A DNA stretch of 64,000 nt from JAEXOD01 sp963663265 (GTDB lineage: Bacteria; Bacteroidota; Ignavibacteria; Ignavibacteriales; Melioribacteraceae): NCBI GenBank assembly GCA_963663265.2, contig CAXXXM010000001.1:248001-312000 (forward strand), given 5' to 3'. A model generated the notes under the pieces. The model did no database searches, had not been told where the DNA came from, and saw only the letters and a program-made list of their open reading frames with translations. Shown one piece after another: positions 39,622 to 47,539 of the stretch; the first letter of the stretch is position 1, and every line of letters starts with the position of its first letter. Position numbers and translations under genes: made by a program.

Positions 39622-40466
39622 ATATTGATCCCAAATTATTTGATTTTACGTCAAAATACTCAAAAGGGTTAGTCAGTTTTCTAAAAAAATTGCAGTTATA
39701 CGGTTATGAGTTGTGTGTTGATGTAAAAAATATTTCATCTGAAGTACTTAATGTGCTAAATAGTGAGGATGTTATTCTTGTTGAGCCTTCTACAAGTGGT
39801 AAAAAAATAACACTTGGTGATAATGGAGTATTGATTGATGGGGAATATTATGATTCATTAGAAATTGTTAGCACTTTATTAACAGCAAGAAAAGCAACAG
39901 TAAATAGAAATACCAAAGAAACAAGAATAAGTATCAATTTGAATATTGATGGAACCGGACAAGCAATAATTGATACAGGTATTGGCTTTTTTGATCATAT
40001 GTTAGAGCAAATTGCACGTCATGCTAATTTTAACATGGAAATTAAAGTCGACGGTGATTTAAATGTTGATGAACATCATACAATAGAAGATACTGGACTT
40101 GCATTAGGTGAAGCTATAAAAAAATGTGTAGGTAATAAAAAGGGGATCAAAAGATATGGTTTTTTATTGCCAATGGATGATTCAATTGCAAAATGTGCAA
40201 TTGATTTAGGTGGAAGATACTATTTAAATTTTAAATGTAAGTTTAAAAGAGAAATTGTTGGAGGCTTTCCAACAGAACTTACAGAAGAGTTTTTTAAGTC
40301 TGTTGCTGCCGGAATGAGTTCAACATTATATTTGAGAGCAAAAGGAAAAAATGACCATCACAAAATTGAAGCAATGTTCAAGGCGTTTGCAAAAGCCTTA
40401 AATGAGGCTTGTAGATATGATAATAGAACTAAAAATCAACTTCCATCTACAAAGGGGGTATTATGA
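39612..40466 (+). CDS. hisB: Imidazoleglycerol-phosphate dehydratase with degenerate N-terminal extension
   Basis: The protein has 284 residues. From about residue 95 it is a complete IGPD domain (GTGQAIIDTGIGFFDHMLEQ, VDEHHTIEDTGLALGEAI, AAGMSSTLYLRAKGKNDHHK), with the paired His/Glu manganese ligands, ending LPSTKGVL as in bifunctional enteric-type HisB. The first 90 residues align in position with the HAD histidinol-phosphatase domain of such proteins but are about half its length and lack the DxD nucleophile motif. It is therefore probably only a dehydratase, and histidinol-phosphate phosphatase must come from elsewhere. It overlaps hisC by 10 bases and hisH by 4. Confidence 0.94.
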   Translation: MQLNIDPKLFDFTSKYSKGLVSFLKKLQLYGYELCVDVKNISSEVLNVLNSEDVILVEPSTSGKKITLGDNGVLIDGEYYDSLEIVSTLLTARKATVNRNTKETRISINLNIDGTGQAIIDTGIGFFDHMLEQIARHANFNMEIKVDGDLNVDEHHTIEDTGLALGEAIKKCVGNKKGIKRYGFLLPMDDSIAKCAIDLGGRYYLNFKCKFKREIVGGFPTELTEEFFKSVAAGMSSTLYLRAKGKNDHHKIEAMFKAFAKALNEACRYDNRTKNQLPSTKGVL

Positions 40467-41050
40467 TTGGAATAATTGATTATGATGCCGGAAATATTCA
40501 ATCAGTTATAAACGCACTTGATGATTATGATATTGATTACATTCTTTCGTACAATACTGAAGAATTAGAAAAATGTTCAAAGATAATTCTACCCGGTGTT
40601 GGGGAAGCTAATTATGCAATGAATAAGCTGAAGGAAAAGAATCTTATTGCATTTATCAAAAACTATAAAAAACCCTTTATTGGAATTTGCTTAGGTATGC
40701 AGTTGTTATGTGAATTTTCAGAAGAAAGAGAAACAACGTGTTTAGGTATAATTCCTACAAGCGTTATTAAATTTAATTCCGAAAATGTAATTGTTCCTCA
40801 AATGGGATGGAATGATGTTAAACAATTAAGCGAAGATAAATTGTTTGAGAGTATTCCCGATGAAACAAGTTTTTATTTTGCTAATTCTTATTACGTCCCT
40901 AAAAATCAATATACAATTGCCTCATGCAATTATGAAAAAGAAATTAGTGCTATTGTTAAAAAAGACAACTTTTACGGAATGCAGTTTCATCCGGAAAAAT
41001 CAGGAAAATTAGGAATTAAAATTTTGGAGAATTTTATAAAACTATGTTAA
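40463..41050 (+). CDS. hisH: Imidazole glycerol phosphate synthase, glutaminase subunit
   Basis: The product has 195 residues. It supplies ammonia from glutamine to HisF. The class I amidotransferase nucleophile is Cys76 in GICLGMQLLCEFS, and the His-Glu pair lies in FYGMQFHPEKSGKLG near the C-terminus. The N-terminal IIDYDAGNIQSVINAL is typical of HisH. The start overlaps the hisB stop (ATGA). Confidence 0.97.
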   Translation: MIGIIDYDAGNIQSVINALDDYDIDYILSYNTEELEKCSKIILPGVGEANYAMNKLKEKNLIAFIKNYKKPFIGICLGMQLLCEFSEERETTCLGIIPTSVIKFNSENVIVPQMGWNDVKQLSEDKLFESIPDETSFYFANSYYVPKNQYTIASCNYEKEISAIVKKDNFYGMQFHPEKSGKLGIKILENFIKLC

Positions 41051-41760
41051 TAATACCTGCAATTGATATATTGGACGGGCGAGTATCGCGTTTAACAAAA
41101 GGGGATTTTAAATCTGTTACAAATTATGAGGGAACAGTATTAGATTATGCAAAGTTATTTCATTTGAGTGGAATAAAAAGAGTACATATAGTTGATTTAC
41201 AAGCTTCTGTAACAGGCGTGATATCTTGTTTGGAAATTATTGAAGATATACGAAATTATACTTCTTTGGAGATTGAATTCGGAGGTGGAATTAAATCATT
41301 GGATAATGCTGTAAAAGCATTATCGGCAGGAGTAAATAAACTTATAATCGGCTCAATTAGTATCTCAAACAAACCGGAGTTTGAAAAAATAATTTCAGAA
41401 GTTGGAGCTGATAAAATAATATCCGCCATTGATGTACAAAATAAAATGATTTCAATTAAAGGGTGGACAGAATTAAGTAGCATTTCTGTTTTTGAACATA
41501 TTAATTATTGCAGAAGTGTTGGTGTATCTGAATATTTATGTACTGATATTAAAAGAGATGGAATGCTTCAAGGGGTAAATAATATGCTTTATGATGAAAT
41601 TATGAATTTATACCCTACAATAAAATTAATTGCTTCCGGTGGGGTAAGTTCAAAAAAAGATTTAATCAAATTGAAAAGAAAGAATCTTTATGGTTGTATT
41701 GTGGGTAAAGCTTTATATGAACAAAAAATTACATTAGAGGAGATTAAAAGTCTTGCTTAA
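41044..41760 (+). CDS. hisA: ProFAR isomerase (phosphoribosylformimino-AICAR ribotide isomerase)
   Basis: The product has 238 residues, a (beta-alpha)8 barrel. The family landmarks are IIPAIDILDGRVSRLTKGDF (Asp8 equivalent), VHIVDLQAS, IEFGGGIKSLDNAVKAL, CTDIKRDGMLQGVN (second catalytic Asp) and IASGGVSSKKDL. It isomerises ProFAR to PRFAR for HisF/HisH. It overlaps hisH by seven bases. Confidence 0.97.
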   Translation: MLIIPAIDILDGRVSRLTKGDFKSVTNYEGTVLDYAKLFHLSGIKRVHIVDLQASVTGVISCLEIIEDIRNYTSLEIEFGGGIKSLDNAVKALSAGVNKLIIGSISISNKPEFEKIISEVGADKIISAIDVQNKMISIKGWTELSSISVFEHINYCRSVGVSEYLCTDIKRDGMLQGVNNMLYDEIMNLYPTIKLIASGGVSSKKDLIKLKRKNLYGCIVGKALYEQKITLEEIKSLA

Positions 41761-42508
41761 AAAAAGAATAATCCCATGTTTAGATGTCAAAGATGGCAAA
41801 GTTGTTAAAGGTGTAAATTTTGTTAATCTTGTTGATGCAGGTTCTGCAATTGACCTTGCTCAAAAATATTATGAAGATGGAGCTGATGAATTGGTTTTTT
41901 TAGATATTACCGCTACTGAGGAAAAAAGAAAAACTTTAATAGAATTAGTTAAGAATGTTGCAAAGCAAATACGAATTCCGTTTACTGTTGGAGGTGGAAT
42001 TAGCCGAATTGATGATATTGAAGTTTTATTGAAAGCCGGTGCTGATAAAATATCTATGAACTCTTCAATTGTTAAAAATCCTCAACTTATTACTGAGGCA
42101 GCAAAAAGGTTTGGAAGTCAGGCTGTTGTTGCAGCTATTGATTCAAAAATGGTTAATGGTGAATATAAAGTTTTTATTAAAGGTGGAAAACAGGCAACCG
42201 AATTAAATACGATTGAATGGTGTCAAAAAGTTGTTGACTTGGGGGCTGGCGAAATATTGTTGACATCGATGGATAAAGATGGGACTAAATCCGGCTTTGA
42301 TAATGATTTGTTAAAAATTGTTACTGGTGTGGTTCATGTTCCCGTAATTGCATCGGGAGGAGCTGGAAAAATGGAGGATTTTTATAAAACTTTCATTGAA
42401 ACTAAAGTTACCGCTTGTTTAGCAGCAAGTTTGTTTCATTTTAACGAAATTAGTATTGTTGAATTAAAAAAATATTTATTCCAAAAAGGAGTTGAAATAA
42501 GATTATGA
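41753..42508 (+). CDS. hisF: Imidazole glycerol phosphate synthase, cyclase subunit
   Basis: The product has 251 residues, a (beta-alpha)8 barrel. It begins with TTG (LLKKRIIPCLDVKDGKVVKG; catalytic Asp11 equivalent in CLDVKDG), overlapping hisA by eight bases. FTVGGGISRIDDIEVLLKAG, GADKISMNSSIVKNP, LLTSMDKDGTKSGFD (second catalytic Asp) and VIASGGAGKMEDF are all present. It makes IGP and AICAR with ammonia from HisH. Confidence 0.97.
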   Translation: MLKKRIIPCLDVKDGKVVKGVNFVNLVDAGSAIDLAQKYYEDGADELVFLDITATEEKRKTLIELVKNVAKQIRIPFTVGGGISRIDDIEVLLKAGADKISMNSSIVKNPQLITEAAKRFGSQAVVAAIDSKMVNGEYKVFIKGGKQATELNTIEWCQKVVDLGAGEILLTSMDKDGTKSGFDNDLLKIVTGVVHVPVIASGGAGKMEDFYKTFIETKVTACLAASLFHFNEISIVELKKYLFQKGVEIRL

Positions 42509-43110
42509 TTGATATAGAAAAATTAGACTTCGAAAAATTGAATGGATTAATTCCTGCAATTATTGTTGATAATAACTCAAATGATATTTTAATGCTTGGG
42601 TTTGTAAACAGGGAATCATTAAAAATATCTTTAGAAACTAAACGTGTTACCTTTTTTAGTAGAAGTAGAAACACTTTATGGACAAAAGGAGAAACTTCCG
42701 GTAATTACTTAAACTTGGTTGAAATAAAATCCGATTGTGATGATGACACATTAATAATGTATGTTAATCCTGTTGGAAATACTTGCCACACAGGAGAGTA
42801 TTCGTGTTTTAACATAAACAAATCAAATTTGAAGTTTTTAAGAACACTTTTTGATCTATTAAAAGATAGAAAAGAAAAAATGCCGGAAAATTCTTATACC
42901 ACTAAACTATTTACACGAGGTGAAAATAGAATTATTCAAAAGGTGGGGGAAGAAGCAGTTGAAACAGTAATTGCTGCTAAAAACAATGATAAGAAAGAAA
43001 TAGTTGATGAGGTATCGGACTTAATTTTTCATTTGTTTGTTTTATTAGTGGAAAAGAATATAGATATTGAAGAAATTATTGAAAACTTAATTAACAGGCA
43101 TAAAAAATAA
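42505..43110 (+). CDS. hisIE: Bifunctional phosphoribosyl-AMP cyclohydrolase / phosphoribosyl-ATP pyrophosphatase
   Basis: The product has 201 residues. The N-terminal HisI half shows VTFFSRSRNTLWTKGETSGN, EIKSDCDDDTLIMYV and NTCHTGEYSCF with its Zn/Mg Cys and Asp ligands. The C-terminal HisE half shows YTTKLFTRGENRIIQKVGEE and AVETVIAAKN with the EVSDLIFHL helix. It carries out steps two and three of the pathway. It overlaps hisF by four bases and closes the operon; its stop codon abuts that of the convergent gene with no terminator between. Confidence 0.97.
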   Translation: MIDIEKLDFEKLNGLIPAIIVDNNSNDILMLGFVNRESLKISLETKRVTFFSRSRNTLWTKGETSGNYLNLVEIKSDCDDDTLIMYVNPVGNTCHTGEYSCFNINKSNLKFLRTLFDLLKDRKEKMPENSYTTKLFTRGENRIIQKVGEEAVETVIAAKNNDKKEIVDEVSDLIFHLFVLLVEKNIDIEEIIENLINRHKK

Positions 43111-44142
43111 TCATTTAATTTTTATAGCTTTATAACGTTTACCCCAAAACTTATATTTGGTTAAAGATGTATATACTGCTATTCTGTTGATTATCTTAAA
43201 TCGCTTTAAGTAGTGAAACAGCCTATAACCAATAGTTAAAATTATAAAAAATACAACTTGTCCCAAAACAAATTCAATAATTGGATTAAAAGTTGTAAAA
43301 ATAAATTGGTTAAAAATTATATTAACTTGAGTGGATAAAAAAGAGAAAAGGAAGATAATTGTTAGTATAAATCCATGTCCTGTTTCAATAGCTTTTTCGG
43401 GACAATTACTCATACATTTCATACAGCTTTCGCAATGGTATGTCCAATATGGTTTCCCCGATACTTCTCTTATTGCATTAACGGGACAGTTTTTTATACA
43501 AGCTCCACAATTATTACAACTATCTGAGGCATAATAGGTTTTGCTTAAAACAAATCTTCCAATTATATAGTATAAAATCGCAATGGGTGATATTAGTAAA
43601 TCTTGAATTATTTCCTTCATGCACTTAAAATAGTAGTTGCCATCCAATATTTTATTAGCAAATTCTTTCACTTTAATAAAATTCTTTTCGTGCAAGTATT
43701 TTATTGTATTATCATTTAGTCCTGGGTGAATAGAAATCCAATTTGAGGGGAGATCAACCGGCAAGAAACCTTTGATTTTGTATCCTTTGAGCATGAGGAC
43801 TACTGAGGATAAGTAAAAAGCTATTCCTGTTAAACCGGGAGTAATAAATTTCCCAACTTTCATTCCGGCTCTTGTGTTCATCAGAATAATGTCATTATTC
43901 CCTTTTGGAAAATTCATAATAAAATGGAACATTATTGGCGGATAATTAAAACCATGTATTGGAGATGTAAAAATTACAAGATCATTTACATTCGGCTTTT
44001 CTATATTACGTCGTTGAGTGTTTGAAATGTTTATTTTTTCTACAACAATTCCCCGTTTTTCAGATTCAACTGCAAACCAGTCAACAACGTTTTTAGAATT
44101 TCCCGTACCGGAAAAATAATATAGTTTGATAGTTTTATACAT
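43111..44142 (-). CDS. EFR1-type flavodoxin-ferredoxin membrane protein
   Basis: The product has 343 residues from ATG 44142 (MYKTIKLYYFSGTGNSKN), chosen because AAAGGA lies eight bases upstream. The N-terminal half is flavodoxin-like with the FMN phosphate loop SGTGNS and TSPIHGFNYPP. Then come two 4Fe-4S clusters (CNNCGACIKNCPVNAI and CESCMKCMSNCPEKAI). The C-terminal 80 residues have two hydrophobic helices (FILTIIFLFSFLSTQVN, FVLGQVVFFIILTIGYRLF). It probably passes electrons at the membrane; partners are unknown. A perfect TGTGA-N6-TCACA site lies 48 bases upstream, which hints at redox or nitrosative control. Confidence 0.85.
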   Translation of the reverse strand: MYKTIKLYYFSGTGNSKNVVDWFAVESEKRGIVVEKINISNTQRRNIEKPNVNDLVIFTSPIHGFNYPPIMFHFIMNFPKGNNDIILMNTRAGMKVGKFITPGLTGIAFYLSSVVLMLKGYKIKGFLPVDLPSNWISIHPGLNDNTIKYLHEKNFIKVKEFANKILDGNYYFKCMKEIIQDLLISPIAILYYIIGRFVLSKTYYASDSCNNCGACIKNCPVNAIREVSGKPYWTYHCESCMKCMSNCPEKAIETGHGFILTIIFLFSFLSTQVNIIFNQFIFTTFNPIIEFVLGQVVFFIILTIGYRLFHYLKRFKIINRIAVYTSLTKYKFWGKRYKAIKIK

Positions 44143-44189
44143 CAAAAAATCCTTTTTGCAAAAATACAAATACTTTTGCTATTATTTAA

Positions 44190-44205
44190 TGTGATATAAA
44201 TCACA
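44190..44205. promoter_or_regulatory. CRP/FNR-superfamily binding site
   Basis: TGTGATATAAATCACA is a perfect TGTGA-N6-TCACA palindrome. It lies 48 bases upstream of the flavodoxin-ferredoxin gene and about 230 upstream of the divergent gene. HcpR and CRP-type regulators use this pattern. Confidence 0.55.
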
Positions 44206-44285
44206 ACTGCCATTTATATACATTATTTTGTTTTTTAAGTCGAATTTTTGCATTATCTTAAAAATAAGATGTTAAGTCTTAATAA

Positions 44286-44304
44286 ATGTATCAAAATGAT
44301 ACAT
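44286..44304. promoter_or_regulatory. Inverted repeat, possible activator site 1
   Basis: ATGTATCAAAATGATACAT has perfect 7-bp arms around AAAAT. A related, half-degenerate copy lies at 44347-44361. Both are upstream of a sigma-54-like promoter, the usual place for enhancer-binding proteins. Confidence 0.45.
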
Positions 44305-44346
44305 GGGGATGTACGATATCAACATGAGACAGTATTACAATATAAA

Positions 44347-44361
44347 ATGTCTCAAAATGAG
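44347..44361. promoter_or_regulatory. Inverted repeat, possible activator site 2
   Basis: ATGTCTCAAAATGAG shares the core TCAAAATGA with site 1. TGAGACA (44325-44331) and TGTCTCA also form a wider inverted repeat. Confidence 0.4.
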
Positions 44362-44382
44362 CCTTTTTTGTATAAATTTTTG

Positions 44383-44398
44383 TGGCATAATTGTTGTT
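44383..44398 (+). promoter_or_regulatory. Candidate sigma-54 promoter
   Basis: TGGCATAATTGTTGTT fits the -24/-12 pattern TGGCAC-N5-TTGC with GG and GT separated by the required ten bases; the -12 GC is replaced by GT. The predicted start point is about 25 bases before the start codon at 44434. Confidence 0.45.
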
Positions 44399-44433
44399 TT
44401 ATAATAGTATATTTTTTAATCTGAGGAACATGT

Positions 44434-44925
44434 ATGAACTTAATTCCGATTATGTACTTAAGTTTGATGATTTTTGGCGGGCTTTTTATAGTGGTTTTGG
44501 TGGTATCTTATATTGCTTCAAAATTGAAGTCTAATAAAAAACCGTATGAGGAAAGTTATAACACGTCTTATTCGGAAAGAAAAATGCCGATAAAAGTTTA
44601 TTCAACTTCTACTAAAAGTGCTGAGGAAAGAGTAAATAAGAGTAAAATAAGAGTTGAAAACGAAAAAAGAGAAGAATACCAAGTAAAACAAAATAGGCAT
44701 TTAAAACACCAGTATTCTTCAAGGTTAAATGTTACTCATAATAATAAAAAGAACCAACATCATACAAATTTGAAAAATTCATATTCTGTTCCTCGTTATA
44801 GCATTGTAAACTATACTATGGATGAAAATTATGAACCATCAGTACCAAAACAAGCTTATTTTTATAAACCCGTTTTAGAAGGATTAAGTGATAGACAACT
44901 TTTTTCATTTTACTCCGAAAAATAA
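44434..44925 (+). CDS. Small basic protein with one membrane helix, unknown function
   Basis: The product has 163 residues with GAGGAA as ribosome site. An N-terminal helix (IPIMYLSLMIFGGLFIVVLV) anchors a positively charged, low-complexity tail rich in Lys, Asn, Ser, Tyr and His (KPYEESYNTSYSERKMP, HNNKKNQHHTNLKN). The last part is Tyr/Pro-rich. No domain is recognised. The gene stands alone behind a sigma-54-like promoter with two inverted repeats, so its expression is probably conditional. Confidence 0.7.
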   Translation: MNLIPIMYLSLMIFGGLFIVVLVVSYIASKLKSNKKPYEESYNTSYSERKMPIKVYSTSTKSAEERVNKSKIRVENEKREEYQVKQNRHLKHQYSSRLNVTHNNKKNQHHTNLKNSYSVPRYSIVNYTMDENYEPSVPKQAYFYKPVLEGLSDRQLFSFYSEK

Positions 44926-45033
44926 TTTGAAAAAATGTTAATATTGAGTAGCATACATTATTAAGTATATTGTAAGTATTCAAATAAAAGCATAAATTAA
45001 TGTTTTTGATTAATCTATTTATTTGGAGAAAAT

Positions 45034-47475
45034 ATGTTTGCTAAGTTCAGAAAAATTATGCTTTTATGTGTATTTGTGGTTAGTGTTGCAATGGGGCAAG
45101 ATAGAATTGGAGTTCATCAATATGATAAAATGTTGTTTAGTCCAAGTATAGAGCAAAAAGATTTTAGTAATACTTATACCTCAGAAATAATTCCTTTAGT
45201 AGAAAATAAATCTAAATCATTATCCGGTGCAGTATTTGGATACTTGCCGGATTGGGAATATTTAAATGGGGCTGCGGCTTATTTCAAGTATGATTTATTA
45301 ACCCATATAGCTTGTTTTGACTTTGCTGCTACTACACAGGGAACAATAAGTAACCCATCAGGCTGGCCCTGGACAGGTGTTATTAATTCTGCTCACCTTA
45401 AGGGTGTAAAAATTATTATGTGTATAACAAATTTCTCTGGTAATGAAATTCACACAATAATAACAAATGAAAGTGTAAAACAGGCATTTTTTGCTAACGT
45501 TGTATCTCGTATCCAAGCTTATAATATGGATGGGGTAAATATTGATTTTGAAAGTTTAAATTCTGCCGATAGAGGAACAGTAATAAATAGTTTTATGACA
45601 GAATTAACTAACTACGTTCACACTAATCTACCGGGTAAAGAAGTATCGTTTGCCGGACCGGCAGTTAACTGGTCAGGTTGGAATTTTACAGGATTAGCTG
45701 CATCATGTGATTACATTTTTATAATGGGGTACGATTTCTTTGGAAGTTGGAGTAGTACAAGTGGTCCATCAGCACCATTATATGGCGGAAATTATAATAT
45801 ATCAAATACAGTTCTTTCACAGTATGCATCAGTTGTAAATACTATACCGGAAAAACTTATCCTTGGTGTTCCTTATTTTGGTACGCATTTTATTACAACC
45901 GGCGAAAATCCAGGTTCATCTGTTACGTCTTATGTAGGTTCTCCTCGTTTTTCTTCTTGTTATCCCGGTTCTCAAACTTACGGTTATTTATGGCACTCAA
46001 CTTATAAAGTCCCTTGGTATAAATATCAAGATGGTGATTCATGGCATCAAGTATTTTTTGATGATGATTCAAGTTTAGGTTTAAAATATGATTTGGCGAT
46101 TTCTAAAAACCTTAAAGGTATTGGAATGTGGGCGTTAGGTTATGATTCCGGTCGTCAAGAATTGTGGAATTTAATTAGTGCAAGGTTTGGCGGAAGTTTT
46201 CAACCTGTTCCGGCTGTTCCAAATTATATTTCGGTTATTAATAATTCTCCTACTTCAATTAAAATTAAAACAGAATTGCCAAGTTATGCAAGTGGTATAC
46301 GCGTTTATTTAAGCAAAGATGATGGAGTTACTTATAAAGACTCGTTAAATTTTCTTTCGGGTGATATAACTATAAATAATCTAATAGAAAATCAAATGTA
46401 TTTAATTAAAATTAAAGCTTTTAATATTAGTGGTACTTCTGATTTTTCTGAAACTTTTGCCATTTGTCCTCAAAGTATTGAAGCAAAGGTGTTGATTGTT
46501 AATGGATTTGATAGAATAATTTCAAGTGATAATACAAGAGATTACATTAAGATTTACGGAAAGGCATTAGCAGAAAATCTTTTTACATACAATTTTGATT
46601 GTGCAAATAATGAAGCTGTTTATTTGAATCATATTAACTTAGATGATTATTATTCTGTAATTTGGATTTTGGGAGAAGAAAGTACCGCTGATGAAACATT
46701 TAATACATTAGAACAAGCAGCAGTTAAAAGCTTTTTGAGTGGTACAAACAAATCATTCTTAGTTAGTGGTTCAGAAATTGGTTGGGATTTAGGTCGTTCA
46801 GCAAGTTCCTCAGTTTCAGATTTAGATTTTTACAATAACTATTTAAAAGCAACTTATTATGCAGACGCACCTGAAAATAACTCTTCTACTTATTATACTA
46901 TAAATACTGATGCAAATACAACAGTAGGCAATTTTGGTAGTTTCAATTATGATGATGGAACACACGGCATGTATAATACTGAATGGCCTGATGCCATTAA
47001 ACCGAATGGTTCTAATTCATTATTTGTTTTTTCGGGAGTAAATACATCACTTGGACAGGCTGGTATTTCTTATGATGGCTCATATAGATTAATTTATTGT
47101 TCTTTTCCAATTGAAACTGTTTATCCTGAAGCAATACGCAATAGTTTAATCTACTCCTTGATGACTTGGTTAGTTTATCCAACCGATGTTAAAGAAGAAA
47201 ATTTACAAGTTACAACCTTTGAATTAGCTCAAAACTATCCTAATCCATTTAATCCAAACACTACTATTGCTTACCAATTGCCAAGTAGTTCAAAAGTGAC
47301 ATTAAAAGTATACGATGTGTTAGGAAAAGAAGTTGCATTGTTGGTTAATGATTACCAAAATGCAGGTAAACACACAGTTAATTTTAATGCTTCTAATTTT
47401 TCAAGTGGATTATATTTTGCTAAAATAAGTGCCGGAAATTTTGTAAAAACAATAAAAATGAGTTTGGTTAAATAA
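45034..47475 (+). CDS. Type IX-secreted GH18 glycoside hydrolase (chitinase-like)
   Basis: The product has 813 residues with a signal peptide (IMLLCVFVVSVAMG). The GH18 barrel begins at AVFGYLPDWEYL and carries the catalytic DGVNIDFE (acid Glu173); IFIMGYDFFGSW and GIGMWALGYDSG are the later barrel strands. A fibronectin III-like domain spans about residues 395-480. An extra domain follows at about 485-710 (VLIVNGFDR, IWILGEESTADETF, FLVSGSEIGWDLG), resembling a GATase-like fold; it has no visible catalytic residues. The C-terminus is a type IX tail (NYPNPFNPNTTIAY). It probably degrades chitin or another beta-1,4-GlcNAc polymer outside the cell. Confidence 0.9.
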   Translation: MFAKFRKIMLLCVFVVSVAMGQDRIGVHQYDKMLFSPSIEQKDFSNTYTSEIIPLVENKSKSLSGAVFGYLPDWEYLNGAAAYFKYDLLTHIACFDFAATTQGTISNPSGWPWTGVINSAHLKGVKIIMCITNFSGNEIHTIITNESVKQAFFANVVSRIQAYNMDGVNIDFESLNSADRGTVINSFMTELTNYVHTNLPGKEVSFAGPAVNWSGWNFTGLAASCDYIFIMGYDFFGSWSSTSGPSAPLYGGNYNISNTVLSQYASVVNTIPEKLILGVPYFGTHFITTGENPGSSVTSYVGSPRFSSCYPGSQTYGYLWHSTYKVPWYKYQDGDSWHQVFFDDDSSLGLKYDLAISKNLKGIGMWALGYDSGRQELWNLISARFGGSFQPVPAVPNYISVINNSPTSIKIKTELPSYASGIRVYLSKDDGVTYKDSLNFLSGDITINNLIENQMYLIKIKAFNISGTSDFSETFAICPQSIEAKVLIVNGFDRIISSDNTRDYIKIYGKALAENLFTYNFDCANNEAVYLNHINLDDYYSVIWILGEESTADETFNTLEQAAVKSFLSGTNKSFLVSGSEIGWDLGRSASSSVSDLDFYNNYLKATYYADAPENNSSTYYTINTDANTTVGNFGSFNYDDGTHGMYNTEWPDAIKPNGSNSLFVFSGVNTSLGQAGISYDGSYRLIYCSFPIETVYPEAIRNSLIYSLMTWLVYPTDVKEENLQVTTFELAQNYPNPFNPNTTIAYQLPSSSKVTLKVYDVLGKEVALLVNDYQNAGKHTVNFNASNFSSGLYFAKISAGNFVKTIKMSLVK

Positions 47476-47539
47476 AATAAAGAGTTTATCTTTAAAGTTT
47501 TGATAAACACAATTAGATTTACTAAAACAAAAATTTAAT

